64,000 nt of DNA from Bacilli bacterium (GTDB taxonomy: Bacteria; Bacillota_I; Bacilli_A; RF39; UBA660). This document shows positions 53,678 to 61,326 of this stretch, piece by piece. The stretch is from the NCBI GenBank assembly GCA_028694645.1, contig JAQVKM010000001.1:1-64000 (forward strand). Reading direction: 5' to 3'. The notes beneath the pieces are model-generated. The model ran no database searches and had not been told where the DNA came from. It worked only from the letters and a program-made list of their open reading frames with translations. The position numbers and the translations under genes were made by a program. The first letter of the stretch is position 1, and each line of letters starts with the position of its first letter.

Positions 53678-54839
53678 GATAGATAAATTAATAAAAGAGA
53701 TGTGTCCTAATGGTGTTGAGTACAAGAAGTTAGGTGAAATATCTAAATCTCTAAAAAAAGGAACTTTAAAAATAACAGAGTTACTAGAAGTGGGATACCC
53801 AGTAATTAATTCAGGTCGAACTTTATATGGTTATTATGATGAATATAATAATATTGGACCAGCATTTACTTTTGCTGCAAGAGGCGAATATGCAGGTTAT
53901 GTTAATTTTTTTGAAGGGAAATTTTGGGCTGGAGGACTATGCTATCCATATGTTTCAATGGATGAAGACAAATACAGGTCAAGATATATATATTATTTTT
54001 TAAAAAATAAAGAAAAATTTATTAGGAAAACTATTGTTTCTGATGGAAGTATTCCAGCTCTAAATAAATCAGATGTTGAAAATATTAAAATTCCAATTCC
54101 TCCTATAGAAATTCAAAATGAAATAGTTAATATATTAGATAAATTTGTTGAGCTAGAGGCGGAGCTAGAGGCGGAGCTAGAGGCGAGAAAGAAACAATAT
54201 TATTTTTATAATGAGAAAATATTTAAGTTATCAAAAAATATTAAATATTGTAGTTTGAACGAAATATGCACTTATGTTGATTATCGAGGAAAGACTCCAA
54301 AAAAAACCAATCACGGAATATTTTTGGTAACTGCAAAAAATATAAAAAAAGGATATATAGATTATAATTCATCAAAGGAATACATAGATGTTGATGATTT
54401 TAAAACTGTTATGCGCAGAGGAAAAGCTGAAATAGGTGATATTTTATTTACAACTGAAGCACCATGTGGTAATGTTGCTCAAGTTGATAGAGATGATATA
54501 GCTCTGGCACAAAGAGTAATTAAGTTTAGAACTAATACTGAATTTTTGAGTAATTCTTATTTGAAATTTGTTTTATTATCAAAACAATTTCAAACTGAAC
54601 TATCAAGAATATCAACAGGTGCCACAGTAAAAGGAGTTAAAGGCAGTAAATTACATAAGATGAAAATTCCTGTTCCTTCTCTTGAAGAACAAGAATATAT
54701 AGTAAATATACTAAATAAATTTGATAAATTAGTTAATGACATTAAAGAAGGTTTGCCTGCAGAAATTGAATTGCGTAGAAAACAATATGAATATTATAGA
54801 AATAAATTATTAAGTTTTGAGGAGGTGTATTATGACTAA
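53670..54839 (+). CDS. hsdS: Type I restriction specificity subunit
   Basis: A 389-residue HsdS with two target-recognition domains (about 1-155 and 190-355), each followed by a conserved helix (IPIPPIEIQNEIVNILDKF and IPVPSLEEQEYIVNILNKF). Each domain reads one half of a bipartite site. The central helix contains three ELEA repeats encoded by a 12-bp tandem repeat (54150-54185). Changing the copy number would lengthen or shorten the gap between the two half-sites, as known for EcoR124-type systems. It overlaps hsdM and hsdR. Confidence 0.94.
   Translation: MNKIDKLIKEMCPNGVEYKKLGEISKSLKKGTLKITELLEVGYPVINSGRTLYGYYDEYNNIGPAFTFAARGEYAGYVNFFEGKFWAGGLCYPYVSMDEDKYRSRYIYYFLKNKEKFIRKTIVSDGSIPALNKSDVENIKIPIPPIEIQNEIVNILDKFVELEAELEAELEARKKQYYFYNEKIFKLSKNIKYCSLNEICTYVDYRGKTPKKTNHGIFLVTAKNIKKGYIDYNSSKEYIDVDDFKTVMRRGKAEIGDILFTTEAPCGNVAQVDRDDIALAQRVIKFRTNTEFLSNSYLKFVLLSKQFQTELSRISTGATVKGVKGSKLHKMKIPVPSLEEQEYIVNILNKFDKLVNDIKEGLPAEIELRRKQYEYYRNKLLSFEEVYYD
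54150..54185 (+). repeat. Three perfect 12-bp tandem repeats in hsdS
   Basis: GAGCTAGAGGCG occurs three times without interruption (54150-54161, 54162-54173, 54174-54185), encoding Glu-Leu-Glu-Ala each time. The GC-rich unit is unlike its AT-rich surroundings. Slippage keeps the frame and alters spacer length. Confidence 0.95.
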
Positions 54840-57800
54840 TATAAATATAATATCTGAAAATGATAATTCAACTGTTATAAGTGAGTATAAGGGATTAAAT
54901 GATAGATATAAAAGTTATCAAAGTGAAGATGCTTTAGAACAAGAATTTATTAAAACACTACAAGGACAATCATATGAATATTTAAAAATTAATAGTGAAG
55001 AGGAATTAATAAGTAATTTAAGAAAACAATTAGAAAAATTAAATAATTATAATTTTAGTGATAATGAATGGAATTATTTATTCAATAATATTTTAACTAA
55101 TAGTAATAATGGTATATTAGAAAAAACTAGAATTATTCAAGAAGATTATATTCAAACTATTGATTTAGATAACGGAGATAAAAAAAATATTTATTTAATT
55201 GATAAAAATAATGTTCATAATAATTATTTACAAGTAATAAATCAATATGAGAGTACTGGAAATAGAGATAATAGATATGATGTAACAGTTTTAGTAAATG
55301 GTTTTCCTATGATACATATAGAACTAAAAAGAAGAGGAATTGATATTAGAGAAGCTTTTAATCAAATTAATAGATATCAAAGAGATTCTTTTTGGGCAGG
55401 TAGTGGACTATATGAATATATTCAAATATTTGTAATAAGTAATGGAACTTATACTAAGTATTACTCAAATACAACAAGAGATTTACACCTTAAAACAAGT
55501 TCTAAAAAAGCAGCTAATACTTTTGAATTTACTTCATATTGGGCTGATCAACATAATAATGCAATTATTGATTTAATAGATTTTACAAATACATTTTTTG
55601 CTAAACATACAATATTAAACATTATATCTAAATATTGTATTTTCACATCAGATGATACTTTATTAGTAATGAGACCTTATCAAATAGTAGCTGCAGAAAA
55701 AATAATAAATAAAATTGAAATAGCTCATAATTATAAATTCTTTGGTAGTATTAAGGCTGGAGGATATGTATGGCATACAACAGGAAGTGGTAAAACACTA
55801 ACTAGTTTTAAAGCTTCTCAAATAGCTAGTAAATTAGATTTTATTAATAAAGTAATATTTGTTGTAGATAGAAAAGATTTAGATTATCAAACAATGAAAG
55901 AATATGATAAATTTAAAAAAGGAGCAGCTAACTCTAATATAAGTACTAAAGTGCTAGAAGAACAATTAAGAGATGCTGATTCTAAAATAATAATTACAAC
56001 AATACAAAAATTGGATAACTTTATTAAGAAAAATCCAAATCATGAAGTATTTGAAAAACAAGTAGTATTTATATTTGATGAATGTCATAGATCACAATTT
56101 GGTGATATGCATAAAAATATTATAAAAAAATTTAATAAATATTATATATTTGGATTTACAGGAACACCTATATTTGCTGAAAATTGCAAAACAACTAAAG
56201 GTATAATGCAAACAACAGAACAAGTATTTGGAGATAAACTTCATACTTATACAATTGTTAATGCTATAAATGATAAGAATGTATTACCATTTAGATATGA
56301 ATATATTAAAACAATTAAAATGGAAGATAACGTTAATGATGAAAAAGTTAATGCTATAGATACAGAAAAAGTATTAGCTTCACCAGAAAGAATTAATTTA
56401 ATAACAAATTATATAATAGATCATTTTAGTACTAAAACAAAGACAAATGAGTCTTATGTTCATAATGCTTTAAACAACGTAATAGAAGTAGCTAAAAACA
56501 ATAAAACAAAAGAAGATAAAAGTAAACGTAATATAAATGGATTCAATTCTATATTTGCAGTATCTTCTATTGAAATGGCTAAGAAATATTATGAATCATT
56601 TAAAAATAATCCAACTCATAATTTGAAAGTAGCACTAATATATAGTTTTGGAGCTAACGATGAATTAGTTGATGGATTAGAAGATGAAAATTCTGAATCA
56701 ACGGAAAATTTAAATAAAAGTGATCGTGATTTTTTAGATATAGCTATAAAAGATTATAATGAAATTTATGGAACAAGTTATGATACTTCAAGTGATAAAT
56801 TTCAAAATTATTATAAAGATGTATCACTTAGAATGAAGAATAAAGAAATAGATATTTTAATAGTTGCTAATATGTTCTTAACTGGATTTGATGCAACAAC
56901 ATTAAATACATTATGGGTAGATAAAAACTTAAAATATCATGGTTTAATACAAGCTTTTTCTAGAACTAATAGAATATTAAATTCTGTTAAGACTTATGGT
57001 AATATAGTTTGTTTTAGAAATTTAGAAAAAGATTTAAATGAAGCTTTAGCTTTGTTTGGAGATTCTAATGCTTCTAGTATTGTTTTACTTAAAACTTATG
57101 ATGAGTATTACAATGGTTATGAAGATAAAGGTAATACTTTTGTTGGATATAAAAATTTAGTTGAAGAATTAAAAGAGAAATATCCAACAGGTGAATTAAT
57201 AATGGGTGAAACTAATCAAAAAGAATTTATAAAATTATATGGAATAGTTTTAAAAACGATTAATATATTATCTTCATTTGATAGATTTGAAACAGATACA
57301 TTATTAAATAAGAGAGAAGTTCAAGATTATCATTCAATGTATATCGATTTGTATAACCATTATAGAAATGTTGATAAAGGTGATAAAGTTGATATAACAG
57401 ACGACATAGTATTTGAAATGGAACTTGTAAAACAAATCGAAGTTAATATTGATTATATTTTAACTTTAATTCAAAAGTATCATGAAAGTAATATGAAAGA
57501 TAAAGAAATATTGATTACTGTAAATAAAGCCATCATGGCAAGTCCGGATTTAAGAAACAAAAAAGATCTTATTGAGGAATTTATTAATTCAATAAATGGA
57601 TCAACAGATATATATTTAGATTTTGCTAGTTTTATGAATAGTAAGAAAAAAGAAGAATTAGATAAAATTATAGTTGAAGAAAATTTAAATAAAGATGAAA
57701 CTTATAATTTTATTAGAAAAGCATTTGAAAATGGAAGTGTAGAAACAAATGGTACAGAAGTATCAACAATACTTCCACCTATGTCAAGATTTTCTATGAA

Positions 57801-57891
57801 TGATGATAGATTTAATAAAAAGAAAAAAGTATTAGATAGATTAATGGATTTCTTTGATAAATTCTTTAGTATATCTAGTGACAAATTGTAG
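54832..57891 (+). CDS. hsdR: Type I restriction endonuclease/translocase subunit
   Basis: A 1019-residue HsdR. The nuclease motif in VNGFPMIHIELKRRG (PD-(D/E)XK type, E-x-K) lies near residue 165. The helicase motor has HTTGSGKT (Walker A), DECHRSQ (DEAD-box II), TGTPIF, and FSRTNR near the end of domain 2. It cuts unmodified DNA far from the site after translocation. ATG 54832 with GAGGAGGTG overlaps the hsdS end; the frame before it is not needed. The operon ends at a terminator at 57918. Confidence 0.95.
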   Translation: MTNINIISENDNSTVISEYKGLNDRYKSYQSEDALEQEFIKTLQGQSYEYLKINSEEELISNLRKQLEKLNNYNFSDNEWNYLFNNILTNSNNGILEKTRIIQEDYIQTIDLDNGDKKNIYLIDKNNVHNNYLQVINQYESTGNRDNRYDVTVLVNGFPMIHIELKRRGIDIREAFNQINRYQRDSFWAGSGLYEYIQIFVISNGTYTKYYSNTTRDLHLKTSSKKAANTFEFTSYWADQHNNAIIDLIDFTNTFFAKHTILNIISKYCIFTSDDTLLVMRPYQIVAAEKIINKIEIAHNYKFFGSIKAGGYVWHTTGSGKTLTSFKASQIASKLDFINKVIFVVDRKDLDYQTMKEYDKFKKGAANSNISTKVLEEQLRDADSKIIITTIQKLDNFIKKNPNHEVFEKQVVFIFDECHRSQFGDMHKNIIKKFNKYYIFGFTGTPIFAENCKTTKGIMQTTEQVFGDKLHTYTIVNAINDKNVLPFRYEYIKTIKMEDNVNDEKVNAIDTEKVLASPERINLITNYIIDHFSTKTKTNESYVHNALNNVIEVAKNNKTKEDKSKRNINGFNSIFAVSSIEMAKKYYESFKNNPTHNLKVALIYSFGANDELVDGLEDENSESTENLNKSDRDFLDIAIKDYNEIYGTSYDTSSDKFQNYYKDVSLRMKNKEIDILIVANMFLTGFDATTLNTLWVDKNLKYHGLIQAFSRTNRILNSVKTYGNIVCFRNLEKDLNEALALFGDSNASSIVLLKTYDEYYNGYEDKGNTFVGYKNLVEELKEKYPTGELIMGETNQKEFIKLYGIVLKTINILSSFDRFETDTLLNKREVQDYHSMYIDLYNHYRNVDKGDKVDITDDIVFEMELVKQIEVNIDYILTLIQKYHESNMKDKEILITVNKAIMASPDLRNKKDLIEEFINSINGSTDIYLDFASFMNSKKKEELDKIIVEENLNKDETYNFIRKAFENGSVETNGTEVSTILPPMSRFSMNDDRFNKKKKVLDRLMDFFDKFFSISSDKL

Positions 57892-57915
57892 AATAGTGGT
57901 ATAATTTAATTAACA

Positions 57916-57956
57916 TAGAGCAGTATTTCATAATTAAAATGAGATATGCTCTTTTT
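57916..57956 (+). terminator. Terminator of the hsd operon
   Basis: AGAGCAGTATTTCAT and ATGAGATATGCTCT pair with small bulges, followed by six T. Confidence 0.75.
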
Positions 57957-57974
57957 TAGTAGTAGAGGTGAAAA

Positions 57975-59243
57975 ATGTTGAAAATATCCGAATTAAATCC
58001 ATTTTCAGATTTTAATTTTAATAGAGACCCAGGTTTGTTTGCATGTATTGGTAATAATAGTGGAATCAATTCTGAAGAAAGAGATTCTATAATTGCTGAT
58101 GGTTACAGAACAAATGCAAAATTATTATTCGAGGCGATTAAATCAGGAAAAGAATTTCAAGATACTTGTGTTTACCCATTGTTTTTCTCGTGCCGTCATT
58201 CAATAGAATTATCTTTAAAATTAATTATTAGTAAACTTTTAAAAATATATATAATGCGCAATAATCTTGAAAATGATGATGATTTTTGTCGTGAAATAAG
58301 AAAAATTCTTATATCTCATTCAATAAAAGAATTAGTAGATTCTTTTAAGCAATTTCAAAGTTTTGATGCTGATATAAAGGAAACTTTCGATGAATTAGAT
58401 GATTTTGAGTTATATATCAGAGATTACTTCTTTGATGTTGAAGCTGATGCATTTCGATATACATATAAAAATGATAAATTAACAGTAAATCTTTGCGACA
58501 AAAGATTACTGCATATTGGAATACTCTATACTAAATATGAAACTCTCATTAAGCAATTAGATTATTATTACTCTTATTTTTGTAGTTTATTATATGGGCA
58601 ATATGCTACTGGAACATATACTAAAAAGTTATCTCGTGAACAATTAAAAAAAATTTCAATTATGATAGATATAAATAATTTGGATACTTTTGATGAAATA
58701 AAAGAAAAAATAATTACTGAATATAACTTGAGTAGAAATGATTTTTCAAAGGCTTTAGATGTAATAAAAAAACACAGGGAATTTTCATCAAACATTGGAA
58801 GAGAAATAAAATTTGGAGATATTAAAGAAAAAACTATAAAAGAACTGGTTTATTTAATAAATTTAGTAAATAAGATAAGAGAAATAGAACCATTAAAAAA
58901 AGATTCTATTTTAGAATTAGATCAGTATACTGAGGAAAATAAAATTTTAAAAGAAAAGTTAGAAAATGAATTAGAAGAAAAAGCCAATAATTTATTTAAT
59001 AAACTTAAGCGAAGTGAAATTAACGAACTTTTATCTTTTTATGAAATAAATTTGCCATCAAATTATTATTCTGAAGACCTAGATATGATATTAAAATATT
59101 GGCAAGAAATTGGACAATTAAATAATAATTATATTATATCAAAACTTTGTTTTTCTACTGATTTTAAATCTGCGTTTAAAAAATGTGGGCAAGAAACTTA
59201 TCTAGAATGGTTTGAAAAATATTTGCAATTATCAGATATTTAA
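57975..59243 (+). CDS. Hypothetical protein with HEPN-like N-terminal segment
   Basis: A 422-residue protein. The N-terminal third has CVYPLFFSCRHSIELSLKLII, a pattern found in HEPN-type helical domains. A long acidic helical/coiled middle and C-terminal part follow. It lies directly behind hsdR, in a place where accessory defence genes are common. A specific function cannot be stated. GAGGTG precedes the ATG at 57975. Confidence 0.55.
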   Translation: MLKISELNPFSDFNFNRDPGLFACIGNNSGINSEERDSIIADGYRTNAKLLFEAIKSGKEFQDTCVYPLFFSCRHSIELSLKLIISKLLKIYIMRNNLENDDDFCREIRKILISHSIKELVDSFKQFQSFDADIKETFDELDDFELYIRDYFFDVEADAFRYTYKNDKLTVNLCDKRLLHIGILYTKYETLIKQLDYYYSYFCSLLYGQYATGTYTKKLSREQLKKISIMIDINNLDTFDEIKEKIITEYNLSRNDFSKALDVIKKHREFSSNIGREIKFGDIKEKTIKELVYLINLVNKIREIEPLKKDSILELDQYTEENKILKEKLENELEEKANNLFNKLKRSEINELLSFYEINLPSNYYSEDLDMILKYWQEIGQLNNNYIISKLCFSTDFKSAFKKCGQETYLEWFEKYLQLSDI

Positions 59244-59290
59244 TTTGTCAAAGGTATTAAGTTGCAAAAATTTGAAATAATTTATCTAAA

Positions 59291-59330
59291 TAAAAAATAG
59301 CATTTAAATACCATTTAGATGCTATTTTTG
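59291..59330 (+). terminator. Terminator built on the ATGCTA arm repeat
   Basis: AAAAATAGCAT and ATGCTATTTTT form a stem around TTAAATACCATTTAG. The right half contains TAGATGCTA, so the site combines terminator and arm-type repeat. Confidence 0.65.
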
Positions 59331-59442
59331 TTAAATTTGAGTAAAATTCACTAAATTTAGGTAAACCATAATAATTAATTTAGCCCTTATTTTATAAAGG
59401 TTTTATTGCTTTTTAAACAATTTAAAATATGCTGCTTATGCG

Positions 59443-59533
59443 CCCCCTGAAGGAGCACTATGTGCTCTCATTTTTGTTGTAATATAAGGGTAAAATGGAT
59501 TATATAAAAAAATGGATGCTATTTTAGATGCTA
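59443..59533. repeat. Module boundary repeat, second full copy
   Basis: CCCCCTGAA (59443-59451), GAGCAC-TAT-GTGCTC, then a TCATTTTTGTTGTAATATAA stretch shared with 43427. GGATGCTA...TAGATGCTA arms follow at 59513-59533. Together with 43402-43490 it brackets the 16-kb module with integrase, relaxase and hsd genes. Confidence 0.75.
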
Positions 59534-59663
59534 TAATTGTAAAAAAATAGAAAATGTAGTATAAATAGAAAATGTAGTATAAATAGAAAATGTAGATAAA
59601 TAATTGTTGACTATATAAAAAAATGTGATATTATATATGTAGCTTTAAGGAGTTGGTGATATT

Positions 59664-59765
59664 ATGAATGAAGTAGTACGTCACATAATGAATTATGGAA
59701 TAGATTTAAATATAAAGAAGTGTTTTTGTGCCCAAAAAATTGGTACAGGCACTTCTTTTTTGTAG
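59664..59765 (+). CDS. 33-residue leader peptide of the acetyltransferase gene
   Basis: ATG 59664 follows AAGGAGTTGGTGAT. The peptide begins MNEVVRHIMNYGIDLN and the frame runs through the terminator stem to TAG at 59763-59765. That stop also starts the GTAGGAGG site of the next gene. The layout is that of ribosome-mediated attenuation. Confidence 0.65.
   Translation: MNEVVRHIMNYGIDLNIKKCFCAQKIGTGTSFL
59716..59761 (+). terminator. Attenuator before the acetyltransferase gene
   Basis: AGAAGTG (59716-59722) pairs with CACTTCT (59750-59756), followed by T residues. The alternative GTGCC (59728-59732) with GGCAC (59748-59752) excludes the first pairing. Two competing stems inside a translated leader are expected for an antibiotic-responsive switch. 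Confidence 0.65.
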
Positions 59766-59773
59766 GAGGAAAT

Positions 59774-60271
59774 ATGAATTTTGAGTATATTGAAAAAAGT
59801 GATTATCTATTAAATAAAGAAAAATATATTGATCTTATTAAAGAAATGTTCAGAGGAGATACAAATAAATTGGCAAATGAAAATGAAATTGAGAATCATT
59901 TAGATTTTATATTTTCAAAACAATTTAGTAACAATGCTTTTTTAGTATTACAAATTGAGGATAACAAATTAATTTCAATGATAAATTTTTTTGAATATAA
60001 TAATTGTTTAAATGAATGGTGTTTATTCTCTTTGTTTACAAATAGAAACTTTAGAAAACAGGGTTATGGTGAAAAAACTATGTTATTTGCCATTTCAAAA
60101 TTAAAAAAATATAAGTGCACAAAATTAATATCAGGTATAGAAGGTGAAAATATTCCATCTATTAAACTACATGAAAAAGTCGGATTTAAATACGCAAATT
60201 GTAATTGGGACGAATTGGCATCTGGTTTTCCAGAAAATCATTTGGGATATATTTATAATTTTGAAAAATAA
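59774..60271 (+). CDS. GNAT-family N-acetyltransferase
   Basis: A 165-residue GNAT fold. The acetyl-CoA loop is RNFRKQGYGEKTM (R/Q-x-x-G-x-G), and the C-terminal KLHEKVGFKYANCNW is motif B. The upstream leader-peptide attenuator is typical of resistance genes against ribosome-targeting drugs, so an aminoglycoside- or related drug-acetylating role is possible. Substrate not shown by sequence. ATG 59774 with GTAGGAGG. Confidence 0.8.
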   Translation: MNFEYIEKSDYLLNKEKYIDLIKEMFRGDTNKLANENEIENHLDFIFSKQFSNNAFLVLQIEDNKLISMINFFEYNNCLNEWCLFSLFTNRNFRKQGYGEKTMLFAISKLKKYKCTKLISGIEGENIPSIKLHEKVGFKYANCNWDELASGFPENHLGYIYNFEK

Positions 60272-60291
60272 TTATAATAGGAGGATAGTAT

Positions 60292-60451
60292 ATGAATAAA
60301 TCAAAATATTTTCATCATATAAAAATTAACGAAAATATATATGCTGTATTTAATTCATTAAAAGTTAATTAATAATGGAACATCTAGTTATGGTTCAGCA
60401 TTTGATAATGCTGATGAAATATATTTAGCATTTGGATATTCTAGATACTAA
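60292..60451 (+). pseudogene. Remnants of one or two small genes
   Basis: A 26-codon frame with ATAGGAGGATAG-type ribosome-binding site begins MNKSKYFHHIKINENIYAVF and ends at TAA 60370. It resembles the first residues of peptide-modifying radical-SAM enzymes. In another frame the next ~75 bp read TSSYGSAFDNADEIYLAFGY and stop, like the C-terminus of a small exported protein. Both look like debris. Confidence 0.4.
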
Positions 60452-60536
60452 TTAATATTTTATTGTATTGGAAAATGGGTTAACATTTTAAAATAGAATA
60501 TTTGCCTTTTTTAATTATTAAAAAGTGGAGGAATGA

Positions 60537-60851
60537 ATGAAAAAAATTTTATTAATATCTACAATATTTGTAGGGATATTAATTGTATTAATTGGATATA
60601 AAAATTTTCAGAAACCAGTGAGTTATGATGATTTAAGTAAAATAAATAATAAAATAATTGAATATTTTTCAACAAAGACTACGTTAGATGATAATTTTTG
60701 TTTTAATTATATAGATGAAAAAAATAATATAGTTATCGTTGGTCTATTAGACAATAGCAAAGAACAACAAAATAATTTTAAAAAGAACATTATTAATTCA
60801 AAGCATATTAAATTTGTACAAGGGTCTAAGAATATTAATGTTCAAAAATAA
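60537..60851 (+). CDS. Small membrane-anchored hypothetical protein
   Basis: A 104-residue protein with an N-terminal membrane helix (about 3-22) and an exported part with no clear motif. AGTGGAGG precedes ATG 60537. Similar in layout to the protein at 28094, without obvious sequence similarity. Confidence 0.6.
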   Translation: MKKILLISTIFVGILIVLIGYKNFQKPVSYDDLSKINNKIIEYFSTKTTLDDNFCFNYIDEKNNIVIVGLLDNSKEQQNNFKKNIINSKHIKFVQGSKNINVQK

Positions 60852-60989
60852 CTAGATGATAAAATTTTTGTAATTAATATATAGAAAAGTGCAAGTAATA
60901 CAATTTAATCTTTTTCAAAATTAAAGTACAAAAATAGTACTTTCTATGGTAAAGAAAATTTTAGGTAGCAAAAAGAACTCATAATGCTT

Positions 60990-61025
60990 TAGGTAGCATT
61001 TAGGTAGCATTGCTACCTATTTTTT
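60990..61025. repeat. TAGGTAGCA arm repeats with terminator
   Basis: TAGGTAGCATTTAGGTAGCA (60990-61009) is a tandem 9-bp repeat with 11-bp period, and a single copy lies at 60961. The second copy pairs with GCTACCTA (61012-61019) followed by seven T, so it also is a terminator. Confidence 0.7.
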
Positions 61026-61115
61026 ATAAATAATAGTATTGAGTTAAAATGAAAAATACTATATTTTATAGGGGAAAAATGAATTTTATTGACTTTAGAA
61101 AGTGTTTTGAAGCAG

Positions 61116-61153
61116 CCCCCAGAAGACCACTATTAATTAGTGGTCATTTTTTT
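61116..61153. repeat. Module boundary, diverged third copy
   Basis: CCCCC (61116-61120), AGAA, GACCACT-ATTAATT-AGTGGTC, then ATTTTTTT. It has the same order as at 39677, 43402 and 59443, with another hairpin sequence. Confidence 0.65.
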
Positions 61154-61326
61154 GTCTTGTTTTATAATGGTAAAACAGGATTTTAAATAATTAAATTAAT
61201 TTTTATGTACCAAAATCATATAAAAATCAAATCTAATTATTAAATCTTTATTTTAAGTAGTATACGTGTTATAATAGTATACATTTAAGCAAATCTAACA
61301 ATTAAAATATTGATGTGGGTGATAAA

